64,000 bases of DNA from Hyaloperonospora brassicae (Eukaryota; Oomycota; Peronosporomycetes; Peronosporales; Peronosporaceae), in contig CANTFL010001218.1 of the NCBI GenBank assembly GCA_947650285.1, positions 1 through 64,000 on the forward strand. Direction: 5' to 3'. The notes under the pieces are model-generated. The model had not been told where the DNA came from and ran no database searches. It saw only the letters and a list, made by a program, of their open reading frames with translations. Made by a program: the position numbers and the translations under genes. Positions within the stretch are counted from its first letter, which is position 1. Every line of letters begins with the position of its first letter. Positions 43,946-56,619 of this stretch are shown here, piece after piece.

Positions 43946-44809
43946 GGACCAGCAAGGATCGTTCGGGGTGCACGATTGGGGTAACATCGGTGGTCAGGGA
44001 GGCACGCCTAGGCTCGGCGGTCTACTGGCCCGGACCCTTTTACGGGCTTTAATGATGGAAAGCGCGGAGTCGTCAAGAACGTGTGGGGATCTATGAGTAT
44101 ACCCAAGCCCGACAACCTCGCACCTGATCCAACTGGAGCTGACATACCTGTGGGTACTGGCCTGCCCAAATCGTATAACTAAGGTAGTTAGGGCATCTAC
44201 GGGTACAAGGTAAGATTGATACGAATCCACCTATTGACGCTATTACCGTCCAGGGACCGTACCCTCCTCAGTCTCCCCAACATCCAACCGCAGCGAGAGT
44301 ACGCTAGCCTGAGCAACTAAGAGAACTACGATCCCATAAAAGATGATGATCCGAATGGCACCATCGACGAGCGGCAGATGTTTGCTTCGGCTATCTTTGG
44401 CGTCATTCCCGGTGCACAGGCGCCAATGCCTAGGGCTCGACGTATCGGGGCGATCGCATGCTCCACGATTACTGCTACCCGTCAAACAAGTTGTACTTCC
44501 ACGCGTCGTATATCGAGCTGGAGCGACCACCACCAGCAGCAGCAGATTCCTCCAGCCCAAGTCTCCATTGATCAAGCGCCGCCATCGCAACAACATCTCG
44601 CGAAGGTCAAAAGGTATCCACGTAATGTCTCATTTGGCGCGCCCGTATCTCCACAAGGACCAGTTGCGTTCCAGCAGCCACTGCCGCCACTAGAGTACCA
44701 CCAGCCGCAGATAATGGCACCGCAAGAGGAGCAACACTTGACGATGTACGCAGACCCGTTTGGAATGGGCCCACCGCTTCCACTCGCGCGTGTTCCCGAA
44801 GGCATCTAG
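43946..44809 (+). pseudogene. Cargo of the Pack-MULE-like element: broken coding sequence
   Basis: Plus-strand segments in changing phase: DQQGSFGVHDWGNIGG (about 43,950-44,098), NLAPDPTGADIPVGTGLPKS (about 44,115-44,178), NPPIDAITVQGPYPPQSPQ (about 44,225-44,282), ENYDPIKDDDPNGTIDERQ continuing MFASAIFGVIPGAQAPM (about 44,325-44,440), YCYPSNKLYFHASYIELE (about 44,466-44,520), and a Gln/Pro-rich tail PPAQVSIDQAPPSQQHL through YADPFGMGPPLPL to a stop at 44,809. Phase shifts, one TAA and possibly lost introns separate them. The composition looks like a real protein with a disordered Pro/Gln tail. I do not recognise the parent gene; it could be a host gene fragment or a degenerate element protein. 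Confidence 0.5.
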
Positions 44810-44892
44810 CCAGCTGCTTCAATAAGTCCTTCAACAGTATCATGCCAACTTGAATCAAGGCTGCAAAACAAGACAATTTAATAGAGACAAGA

Positions 44893-45179
44893 TGGTAGCT
44901 TGTAGCTATTTAGTAACAATCGGGCGCGAAAGGGCCAAAATGAATATTTACTTTACTTGTTGCCTCACTTCCTGCCTCGCTTTCTGCCCAACTTCCTGCC
45001 ATTATCTGGGTTACTTGCTGCCACCTCGCCTATCCCTAGCAACCAAGCAGTTTCTTCTTCCATGTTACCGTTAAGTATAATGTGGTTGACACTTTTTAGG
45101 GTTTTTATATACTTGAATTGAGTATAGTATTGGTTTTGAAACTTTTGTACATTTGTGGTACTGGTTTTGAGATTTACTC
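44893..45179 (-). repeat. Right terminal inverted repeat
   Basis: Pairs with 43,604-43,873. It contains several repeats of a TTCCTGCC/CTTGCTGCC word (44,955-45,025). Confidence 0.75.
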
Positions 45180-45188
45180 CAGTTGGAA

Positions 45189-48100
45189 TGAGGACAAATG
45201 CCTAATTTTTGAGGACAAAGCTTCTTTCAGCCCACCTCCTATAGCCATATCTGTCGAGGGCAAGATTTAGCCTCTTCCATCGCTAATGCTCTTGTGCATA
45301 AAGCCTACCAGGTAGTATGATTTGTCTTGGTAAGAGATTATTATTTACTATTCAAATTTGTATGTCGCACATCCAGATCTGGTTGAGCGCATTCGGCAAT
45401 GCAAATTTTGTGACGACGCTGGAGCATCTCGATACAGTTCCATGTCTACAGTTCAATTTGTCGCTTACATATGTACTGAGAATTTGTGAATTTTGTCGCG
45501 CATAATATTGGATTTTTTGTAGGTAGGAAGGTTGTTAGAAAGGAAGTTGTAGTCACCCTTCTACATACTACCTAACCGCTTCAGCTGCGTCTGCTTGTAA
45601 TTACATTGTATCTCGATTGTGTCCAGTTGAACATTTTCAGTCGGACCCGGCCATTCCTCTAATTTATGAAGAAAATTGTGTCTAGATGACTACAGTCGTA
45701 CGATCAGAGAGGCCACCTATACCGATGTCACTAGAAGCTGGAGAAAGATTTTTGCTGTAGATCCCCTAATGTTGTAAGCCGAGGCTCGATACGAAATTTC
45801 GCATTCAATCTCTTTTTGCGCAGGCCAGAGCATTTTAGCTTTATGTGATATTCTTGACGGATACCGCAAAAACACCAGTCCATATCCGCTTGCTTAATTT
45901 GACGTTATCAACAGGCTTATATTTCCCCAGTGACGATTCGATTCATCGTTCTCACGTGAGTTCATCTAGATTGCTTGTTCAGATTAAATAATTTCGCTTC
46001 ATCCAACCGTAAGCGATCGAATGTTTTGGCTATGAATAAGATGGCAGAAAGAACAAATTTTTGTAAAAATGGTACTCTCTTTCCCCCACTCGTAACTATC
46101 TTCGTCGCCTTCATTATCCTGCGCTATACATTTCGAACCAATTGAACCAAGGTCTTGGTATAAAATTAATGGAGCCCAATGTATCTTAAAGGTAAGAGGT
46201 CAAATTTTGCAAGGAAGGACCTCTATTTCGTATTACAAGGCATTTCATACAGCCGTATTGAAAACATATTATCTTGCTAATAGATTATTAGACATGAAGT
46301 CCTAACATTTTATCGTTATTGTCAGCTAAGCGTTGGGCATCAGCATCTGCTCGGGCTGTGCGCAAAAAGAAACAAGATATATCTCTAATGCAGAGATCAG
46401 GTGTTTCTGCGTGCCTCGCAGACAAGGTGATAGCCCGTCAAGCTGTCTATAATGACAAAGCACGATGTTGTGAACTTCAAAGGCAATCAGAATCCAAGAG
46501 GCGCAAGGTGACAAAATTGCCGTATGCCTGACGTGACAGAAATAGCCAATGACTTTTACTACATAAATAAGGACTGTGTCACGATGCATTAGATTGATGA
46601 GATCCACGATTCGTTTGTGATAAATATACCGACGATAAACCTTGAATACCTATTTTTGACCACTGTGTCGTTAGCCATCATGTATCCCAAAAGGTGCATG
46701 CACCTCCTCTTATCCACATCAACATCAATGACTTTCTCCATGTAATTGGAAATGCCAACATTATCATGTTAGGTTTTATTGATCCGGCGATCGAAACAAA
46801 TAAATGTTGGAAGCTGCTGATGACCCGGGGACGTTCCGTTTTGTATTTTACTTGGCTAGAACCATACAACGATTATACTACTAATGTGCAGTCAAGAAAT
46901 ATGCCTATATTTCTAGGCATCATTTCAGCCCGCATTTTCTCTGATATGGTTTTTATCAACGCGTGAATATATGGAGGCAGCATCTACGCTATCTGTAAAA
47001 TATTGAGCATTAATCGTCAAAGTGGACAAAACAAAAGGTTGCCGTAATATTATGCAAATAATTTTCGTCTCATCCTGGCCGGCCATAGTTGTCCAGTATT
47101 TTCCTCTAAACTAACAGATTATTTAGCACTATGAACCGCCGAAGTGGATGTTCTTTTCTACGTGCGCGTACTATCATCAATAGTTTAGTTATCATAAATG
47201 AACTGGACCCGGAGTCCACAACTTCCAGTCCACGGAGCTATACTGCCCGCTGAGATTAGAAGACTTCTCAGCGATCAGTTATAGTCATTTCCCGCCAAAA
47301 CGGCTTGCCGTGATTTCTAATAATGGAAGTCGCATGTTGTTCAATCTCCCAGTATGACACTCTTGATAAACAATTTGAGTATCTCCGTCGTCAATGGTAC
47401 TTAATAATCCATCTAAGAGAGATGAGCTTCCCTAATGGTATGGATATTAATGGATATATATTTCCGGCAAATCGCAAATTGTGCCCGATTTCTTCGAAAA
47501 GGCTTACTTGTGACCCGTATTCGGTGATGCCTTTAACGCTTGGTAAAGCTTTAATTGAACAGTCGTCATTCCATCGTGTCGACATCCTAAGAATTGTAGT
47601 AAATTAACTTTATGGATACTAAGATAAACTAAAACGTCTTAAAACCCATATGGGGTGAGCAGTAGGGATAAAAAAACAATTTGGTTTATCTTTTTGTATT
47701 TCAGGGCACCTATTTGTTAAAAACTCGATTAGCTTACGAGTCTCGGTGAAAATACAACATTGGCATGTATTCAATGAGCTTTGAGGTCCTTCTACTATAC
47801 GGCTTAGTCTCTGCCTCACATTATGCATTGTATCACTTTCTGCATGCTCTACTACGTTTGTCTTGCAGGGTTTTTGACTCGTTTATGTACATTCCTATAT
47901 CTCCCTTATCCCCAGAAGGGTATACTTCCACTATTATACCATTCGAACTTGAATCGAACAACTCGCCGTTGCGACTCAATTCGTTTCCAGCACTATTTTG
48001 TGTCTCTTAGGTGCTTTCCGATTTCGTGATGATCATAGTACTATGTCGGAGGTCGCACGGATTTACACACGAGTGTTTCAAACCTTGGACACGCAGCAGA

Positions 48101-51100
48101 TCTATATTTTGCTCGCATTTTTCTATATCCTATACGTAATACGACCGTATACGTCTACATTTCCGCTAATTTTGCTTAGTCGCACAGCTAGCACTCTTCC
48201 GTATGATGTGTTTCCAATAGCAGTGCGTATATACACATTTGTTTCCTATGCTTGACTTCTTAAGGCCTAATCGGCCAAATTGAGGAAAATATGAACCTTG
48301 AAATCTTCAATAAACAAAAACGAAATAGTATAATGTCTACTGCATTTGGTCCAAAAAAACGAGTCCCTATCCATCGCGCTGTGGACGCATTCACTATGAG
48401 TAAGCCTCTATCGTTTAGACAGATAATTCAACACAGATGCCAAGGAAAAAGAATTTTTGAACATGCGTAAGTCTCGGGTTAGGGCTCAGAATGATGGCAC
48501 CCTGTGAGAGACGCTCCAAAATTACAAAATCGACATTTCAAGCTAAGCCTAATTCTGCAGTCTCCTTACAGAGTTTTTACTCGTACAATAAGGAAATGAC
48601 TTTTGTCGACCGTGGCATTATGCGTGGCTTAAAATACAAGGGAAGTGGCTGCTAACTTGCCAAAATCTGTCGCAATTTTTTATTAAGCAATTTTAGTGTT
48701 GTTGTTGAATCCAAAGACGGGTAAATGGATCGATTTGTAGCCCTTATACAACCCTGCGTCGGAGGCTTCTGCCAAGTAAATCTGAGGGGTCGCTTGAAGA
48801 CAGGGTCGTCTTTGGCCGTCCATCGCAGCGATAAAAGGTCCTGAAATGACCGTGTGTCGACAGAGGAGGTAGTTTTTTAAGACGACGAGGCTAGAAACAA
48901 ACGCTAGGTTTGAGCTTGATTTAAGAATATAGGTCTTGGTCGTAGCAGCAAAACCAAACGTAAATTGTGTCTGAGTGAAAACATGCCCGTACCGTTGCTG
49001 CTGATGCTGCTTATATATACCAATCAAATTTTTAATTTTTACCGTCCAACCAAAGTCTATGTTCCTTTACCATGCAACGCTTTTTCTGATGTAACAAACA
49101 TCTCTTTAGTTTGGTTTGTGACAAATAATAAGGATTGGCACAGCCTGAGGGTAGACTGCGGTGAATCGAAAATACCAGACCGCTGGGGATCAATATTCAA
49201 TATACATATCGAATTCCTACCGCTCGGTTAGATTGTTCAAACTCTTTAGTTGAGCTACTACATAAGTAATTCGCACGCTTTAATATATTGACGTCTTAAT
49301 ACTTGAAGCATACTGAGGCACACATAATCATACTTATACATCGGTATTGTCGCACTACCTAAACTTGGTATCCCTCTTGAACATATCACATGTATACTTT
49401 GTATACTTTGTATTATCCAGGCTTTGAAACGAATCATATTGCTCAAGATATGCAATGTTTCTTCGCTTAAGAGCCTTTGTATAGGCGGCTACACACATCT
49501 CGTCTGCTCGATTGTACAAGAGCTTAATAAATTTGTTCGAAACGCTTTACGAAAAGAGGGAATCTTGAAGTCCATATGCTGTTACATGAACAAACGATTA
49601 AATTATTGGCCAGCTAAATGCAAACTTGATTTTTTTGATAGATGGTCGTCGCTGTTCCATGTTCGAAGCCAATGTTAGACACTAATAGACACAGCATACA
49701 GCCTTTTGGGCCGAAGAGCACAGTGTGATGTACTCAGCCTCCGTTCGAGAATTTGCCACTGTGGATTGCTATTTTAATTCCATGCCACCACGTTGCTGGG
49801 AAAAAAGTTATAATTTGTCTTCAAGCGACAAGATTCGAGATCGCTATCCATTTAAGCGTCTACCATATATTTGACAGATAGCAGCCTCTACAGATTGGAT
49901 TGCAAACAGATATAGTAGGCACAGAGCCGTCTAACTAACCTGGTTAAAAGCGATGACATATGCTATATGCTAACCGTCGATAAAAAAAATAAAATCAGAT
50001 AAAATCGAAGTTTTCAGCTTAGAAAGTAGTGTAACTTGCCACCACCACATCCTCTTAATCGCACGGTATAGCACACATCATGTGTTGACTTATAAAATAT
50101 CTGCATTCATTATCTTAGAATTATGCAGGTTATCTACCGCATAATCTTCGACTCGTCTATTCATATCAGTCGTCCGCGTTTTCCACAAAAGATCCCAAAC
50201 CTTGTTTTCACTACTACGTAGTGTGTTGATAAATGTCTATCGAGCCATTTGCCGATTATAATGTCGTCTGTACCGTCTTGATACGTATAAAAATCAGCCA
50301 CGTGTCAATCCCGACGGCTGTAAACCGTCCAGTGCACGAAGAACGACTGGTCTAAAAATCGCTAACAGCTGCTCTGTACAATTACATTACTAAAATCCAA
50401 CGAATGGTGTATGAAGAGTTCTAGGTGGCCCGTTGCCAGACCACCATAGAGACCGTGGCCGTCGGAATTTGTCCTTGGGTCATCTTCAGCCGTTCAGACT
50501 ACACAGTAGACCTTACCATGTACAGTAATCACGGTCCGAAATAACCTTCACCCCTCCTGGCAAGTCTGGCGGAGTAATTAGATTACTGCGACCAATCTTG
50601 AAAATTAAACCATCATGCTCGATTTGACCCGGAAAATAATTTATTAATGCGGAAAGATCATGATTTCGAAAGCTTCCATTTCCAGGCTTCTAGTAAAAAT
50701 GAAACTTTATTAGTCAGAACAGTTGTTGAATGTGTCTTGGGTATGCTTTACTGACCGGCGATGACCACTTGAGTGCAGTATTATAAATTATCCCGGTTTT
50801 GACTGTTGTCTTCGCAAATACCGTGCGAGTGGCCGCCAGGGTGGTATATACTCGCTGCGAACCGTGCGCGGTGGGCGAGGCATCTTTTATTTGCTTTATG
50901 GATTCGTCTCGCTGCCTCGGTGGATCATAAAAGGTCGATTGTGGAAATCGTATTCGTCCAAATCCTTATTCGTATCTCCGTCGCTTTATAGATACGGTAA
51001 CCTACAAGTCCAAGTGGAAATTAGACATGATGAATATTCTTGATTTCATTAACGTGGTGCCATGCATGGATCTCCAGGTCCTTAATCTTACGCGAGAAAA

Positions 51101-52480
51101 TTTCATCAAGGGAATTATCTACGGAAGTCCGGATTAAGCCGCAGTTACGATAAAATTAAGCCAGCTTGAGATAAATCTCAGATATAAACTACGACAGATT
51201 AAATTGCCCGATACGCCTAAAATGTGCTGTACAACAAGATTTCTCAATGTCTGGATTTGGCAGAAATGCCGAGAGTGCCGCTGTTCCCCCACATATCCGC
51301 CGCTGCGAGTCAATCTGTACGGTGTTCTTGTGATGTAGTCTTCGATAAAATAACGCAAATTATAAGATGATTCGAGCGTGTAATAATCGACCCAGCGCGG
51401 AGAACACTAAGTAGTAAATTAGCCCGAATTTTAAAGTCTACTAAATTGTACGTATGCAGTAGCCTAGTGTCAATAATGACATGTTTTAGGATAGCGATGA
51501 GCCACTCATGGTTATGGTCTGTCGTTACATATGTTGTATCCACCGCAGCTTGCATTACGACCATCTTGCTTCAATTGCTTGAAACAGGCGTTATTGCTTC
51601 CCGCACGCTAAGCCAATATGACATATCGCAGAAAGTTTCATGAGCTATTGTCAAAAGTGCCCCAAACTGCAACTGAATTAAAGGCTCCCATCTGCCAGTC
51701 GTGTGGTGAAAAAATACTTAAATATCGCCGAATCTTTTCAGTATATTTGGTCCAGTAAAGTTTCTAAAATGTTTTATAATTTTTATAAGTATAAACATAA
51801 TTTTTCATTTAAGGTGTGCCTGCTGTACCTACCTGCGCAGTAATAACGCGGCTTTACTTATTACTTGGTCGTGATCAACATCACTGCTCCTTTAGTGCGC
51901 AAGAACCACCGTAAATCCCTTTTTACTCACATATTGCTGCGACTGCATCACCGCATTCGGACTTGCTGCCCATTCGCTTCTGTATCGGCGTCCACTGGCG
52001 TAACTGTGTTACGATGTATTTTTTGTAGTCGTGGAGCACATGTTTTATGAGTGAGCAACAGCAAAAGCTAGGATTAGCTGAAATAATGACAGAGTTTGCC
52101 GCACTCACCGGAGCCGTTGTTGTCCATGGCCTAAAGATTTGAGGCTCGGGTTCTGGGTGATGGCAGGCATAAAAAGCCTTGTTTAGCGATCGCATACTAC
52201 CGTTTACCGCGTTGGACTACCACTTCATAGGCTGGGGTGGCTGTTAAAGCGCCGCCTCAACATGGGTTGCCGTAGCTAATAGCGCGCGCTTCCATTTGGT
52301 GCTGAAGCGTAAGCCGTTCTGCATCTGCCAAACTTTATATATCCAGGCTGCGATTGTGTTTTTATAGTTTCGTATTTATTACACCACAACTTCGTCCGTT
52401 CTGCGCAGTCTATTCTCTGTCAATCTGCATCGAGTCAGAGTGTGATCTAAAGGTTCACCGCTGACATTATATACGGACAT
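45189..52480. other. AT-rich stretch with unrecognised short frames
   Basis: Slightly longer frames than average occur between 46.3 and 49.7 kb (46,319-46,531; 46,694-46,966; 47,323-47,607; 47,765-48,010; 47,998-48,255; 48,965-49,231; 49,424-49,678, all plus). They could be scraps of a decayed gene, but I see no domain, and the hydrophobic ones are expected by chance in AT-rich DNA. No repeat structure was noticed. Confidence 0.4.
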
Positions 52481-52489
52481 GCTTGTCAA

Positions 52490-53430
52490 TGTGCTTGATA
52501 AAACCGTGCTTTTTTTATCACATAATCCAAAATACCCGACCGAGAGTCATGGGTACCCTCCCACTTTAACCACTACTTCCTATCCACTCGATGTTCTGGA
52601 GTCAGATTTGTGTAAATCCGTCTATGGGTAAGTGCCGATCTCAAGGATATTAGGTTATCGGCTCTCCTCAGACGATCTACTTTTAGGGGGGAATCCGGTT
52701 GCGGGCTCGTTGCTTTTCGCTTAGTGTGTCTATGTTGGTAGGTTGGGCTGCGTTCATATATGTGGACTCGTGTCGAGAATAACTTGGCCGTGTTCGTAAT
52801 AGGGTCGGGGGTGACTGTAAGGAAATATGCACACAGTCACGAATATATATATAGGGCGCTTGATATGTGTCCCCCTGATCTCTGCAAGTTCGCTTTTTCC
52901 AATGCGTAGACAGTTGATCCACTTAACGTTAAAATAACTTAAGCCGTCCCGCGATATTGTACCCATTCCTCTACTGTGTTGCTGCTTCCGATCGCAGCTA
53001 GGGGAGGGTTGGCGCAAGATTCCTCAATCCCACGCCAACCAATCCAGGGATATGACTTGATCAAATTATGCGACTTCTCTTGACATCGGGTGGCCAAAAA
53101 TCAACCCGGTCGAGAAGTCGTCTAGTGTAGTAGGACGCAAATTGAACGCTTTTTAATGTTCCACCGATAATCCACGAACTATCACTATGCTTACCGGAGG
53201 CTTCAGACCTGCTTTCGGTCCCTTTCGCGACGCGCCGCACTTCATGTACTTTTCTGATCACGGATCGCGATTTCGATTGCGTCCCTCATCGCATCCTGTT
53301 TTACACACATACTTGATCGCATCCTGTTTTACACACATACTTGATCGCGAACACGTCTTTGGCCGTGATCTTAATTCTATTCGCAACCTCAATTTTGATC
53401 GATATCACATTGTGTAGCATGAACCTACCT
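52490..53430 (-). repeat. Diverged LTR F relic (minus sense)
   Basis: The reverse complement of 53,040-53,150 aligns with 6830-6900 of LTR F (CGACTTCTC, CCGGG, TTTGGCC, CCCG in order), and 52,680-52,760 aligns with the stretch near 7240-7320. Part of the same block recurs at 61,998-62,140. GATC-rich sequence at 53,250-53,420 occupies the place of the 15-bp arrays, including a perfect 28-bp direct repeat at 53,291-53,346. Ends are uncertain. It may be the 3' LTR of the copia element at 58-61.5 kb, or an independent copy. Confidence 0.5.
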
Positions 53431-56400
53431 ATTCGCGATCAACTCCATGGGTGCGGTCGCGACTTCCTGTTGCAGGATTGCTCGATTTCTTTACTTCAGT
53501 TGACCCTTAAGTAGTTAGTTGAAATCCAGTGCCGGTCTATATTCGCATCTTTTCTGCTAGTGAACAAACGTAAGTAACATTTGTATCGCGCAACTTACCT
53601 ATAATTTAGCGCAATATCCTCTTTCTATTCTTCGTTAGACTTTGTTTTGTCAATTTGTCTTCTTCTTTTTTAGGCCGATCCGGCCGCATTCAGACTCAAC
53701 CTTTCATTCGATTACCAATCATGCAATATCGATACCTATTTACTATCAAATGAAACATTCCTACATATCATGCGACTTCTGCGACCCGATCCGGGCTTAT
53801 TCAATTTATATTTTCTTCGTACCACCTCATATCTACAAAATAATTCATTTTCACGCAATCGCGATCGTACGTTAGTATCAACTTTCCACATTATCTTGTA
53901 ATAATTGTGACTGGCAACCTCGTCTTACAGCGAATAAGGTGATCGCAGCCACTCCTATCACAAAAATTTATTAACTGGTACAAAATATTAATCTAATTAA
54001 TCAGAGGTGATCAGATCTTCAGAATCTTAATCGGTAAGCACCATTAAGTCTTTCTGCTTCCGAAGAGATTAGATTTCCAAAATATCCGCGCTCTAATTTC
54101 ATTTGCATTTCACATTTAGATAATCATATATTGGCCATGACCGGAATTGCTCCTTCGCTTTGATCGTAAAGTTGTAGACCACTTTTCTAGCAATCTTTTT
54201 ACCCACGCACCTGATCGATCGCCAATATCGAATTCGGCAGATGATCACTCGTTTTTTGGTCTAATTGGTCAGCATATCAAGCCAAATACATAAGTCCTCT
54301 ATACTCTATTTGTTAAACTGTCATATCAGTGACGAAATCAGAAGATGAAGCGACGATCCTCCATAAAGGAACATTTCCATATGATCGCGCTTCAAGATCC
54401 GCCCTTCATCTCAAGCTATGAGGATCCCTCGATTTTGATTACAAAAAACCTCTATCGCATTTCTCGACTTAGGCGGAGGTATGCTTATCGTTTATCTTGG
54501 CTGCTTTTGTGCCGCAATCGCGATCAGCACTTTATCCACCTCATTTCTAGATGTTATACTCTTTGCCATTAGCCCAGTTTCTCATCTTCGACCTATTCAA
54601 ACCGAGGATCTCTAGCTTTCAGATTGATAGTAGCGCGGTCCGTCATTCCGTTCTCCTGTTAAGTCCAAAAGCTAATAGTAACTAAATTAGCATTGAGTTA
54701 ATACTGAAAACTGAGTCCAGGTGAGAAATTAGCATGGTCTAGCAGAAATAAAAAATCATAGAAGATCTTACAGTTCATGTTTAACCACTTAATAACAAAA
54801 ATTGTTCAAGCCTGGACATGCGGCTTGGAAAGGTGACCGGCCATTACGAGCTCTTGTATTCCTGTAGTATGCAGCATCTACTGCACACATCCTGACATAT
54901 ATTACGATCACAGGTGATCGAATGAATTAATATTGCTAATTTAAGCGTTGTCACAATTTATACATTCAGAAATTCAAACGAGATCACAGCGGTCTTCTAG
55001 CCACTTCTACCCTCGTGATCGCGGTCACCTTCAAAAATTAGAAATCGGTCGCGATCACCCTTGGATATCATATACATACCACGATTGCCTCCAAAACATG
55101 TATCAGATCGCGATCACTTTCTTGAATGGGTATGGATCACATTTGCACTCGTTTCTAACACGGAGATTACTATCTTGTCTACTATTATGTTTTGGTCTTG
55201 AGAGAAACACACAAATCGTATATGATGAAAATAAGCTTCTCGTAACTCATATAACACTGAAACGTAAGCGAGAATTCCACCAAATATCGGCTGTAATATG
55301 TGAGACTCTGAAAAAGCGGGCTGATGACTCTGCGTCCGATGATATAGTTACGTAGATAGTGATAACAGTCCTTCGGATGGGCTTCCTATCCAGCCAATCT
55401 AACTAAAAGGCCGAGGTAATCTACCGTACAAGGTCCGCAGAAAAATTTGGGCACGATGATTTACTTATTTCACTTGTCGCATTTATCACAAGGTCACTTT
55501 ACTCTCTGCTGCAGAAAATCACACGACTTGGCGCGGACATCAATAAATTGGTAATGTATGTTCTCTGTACAAGCCCGACGACCTCATGAAGGTATCTTGT
55601 TTGCCGTCAATAAACACATCAACCGGATGGAGTGATCCAGCGTAAATCGAATCAACCGATTATCAAGTACTCGTTAGTGCATCGCCAATAAGCGCTGGTA
55701 AATCTGCGAAGAGTTCTTCAAACCGATCGGCATACTTAACCACTAATATAATAATGAAGGTACAATACACGCTAATAAAATGTTTTATATCACCGTCACC
55801 TTAACCACCCAGAATTTAATCTCCATATATATATAGAAACATATCACATAGCCTTGGGCATGGCCTGCAACAAATCACTGAACAAAGGTTTTAGGTATCC
55901 TATAAGTCTTCTACACTGATTCACCCACCTTTCTTCATCCAGTCTGATATCTTAACCCACTTTTAAATATCACCACGATAGGCGAAGTCCATCGGGATGT
56001 AAGTGATCGATTATCTTTGCCATAAATAGTCTATTATTCAGAAAGAACAGTTATTTATAGAATTTGAAATCCAACAATGAGCATCCTTCGTGTGGTCGGA
56101 TTGACTCCTATAGCATCGGAATGGCAGACTGCCTAAAGCGTCTCAGTGGTTAAATTATAATTATCCATCTGTAGATGGCGATTATTCAATATAAGACGCC
56201 GTAACTTGTATATATCATCCGACAGTGGCACTCCCGGGTCTCCAGCCTAAATAATTTCGAGCTTCATCTCTATCTCTGAAGTAACAAATATGAAATAGTT
56301 GTCGTGTGTTGATCAACATTCTCGGCAAATAAACTACCTGCTTTCGTAGTAATACACAAACGTAGCAAGCTTTTCATCATTTATTCTATTACGCTGATCG

Positions 56401-56619
56401 CAGTTTTAGCAACCATTGCCTCACTCTTTCGGGCTCGTTTTGTAATAACAATCGTTCGTGATCCCGTTTGACAATTTCTGGACCTTCCATGCAACATGTC
56501 ATCCGCCTTACAATCGTTGACCTCAGTCAAGGCATCTTGATCCCAACCGAATATAATCATAATCGACCTCTTACCTGGTTGACCCAACGATCTTTTGATC
56601 GTACGGACCGCGCCCATTG
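53431..56619. other. AT-rich, GATC-dotted spacer
   Basis: No gene recognised. Words such as GATCGCGATCAC recur irregularly at 54,980-55,140, reminiscent of LTR F. A frame at 54,948-55,355 (plus, 135 codons) has no known domain. Confidence 0.45.

Larger units (their letters stand above)
43604..45179. mobile_element. Pack-MULE-like element with long terminal inverted repeats
   Basis: 1576 bp. Both ends begin (inward) GAGTAAATCTCAAAACC, and the inverted match continues for roughly 270 bp on each side (43,604 to about 43,873 and about 44,893 to 45,179). Flanking 9-mers AAGTTGAAA (43,595-43,603) and CAGTTGGAA (45,180-45,188) agree at 7 of 9 positions, which fits the 9-bp duplication typical of MULEs. 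The interior encodes no transposase but holds broken protein-coding sequence unrelated to transposition. A second, truncated copy lies at 4166-4670. Long TIRs, 9-bp duplication and foreign cargo are the definition of a Pack-MULE; the superfamily assignment is inferred. Confidence 0.7.

Noticed and set aside
44607..44876. Minus-strand frames across the MULE-like cargo
   Set aside because: The plus-strand reading gives the more protein-like segments and shares a conserved frame with the second copy; the minus frames are shadows.
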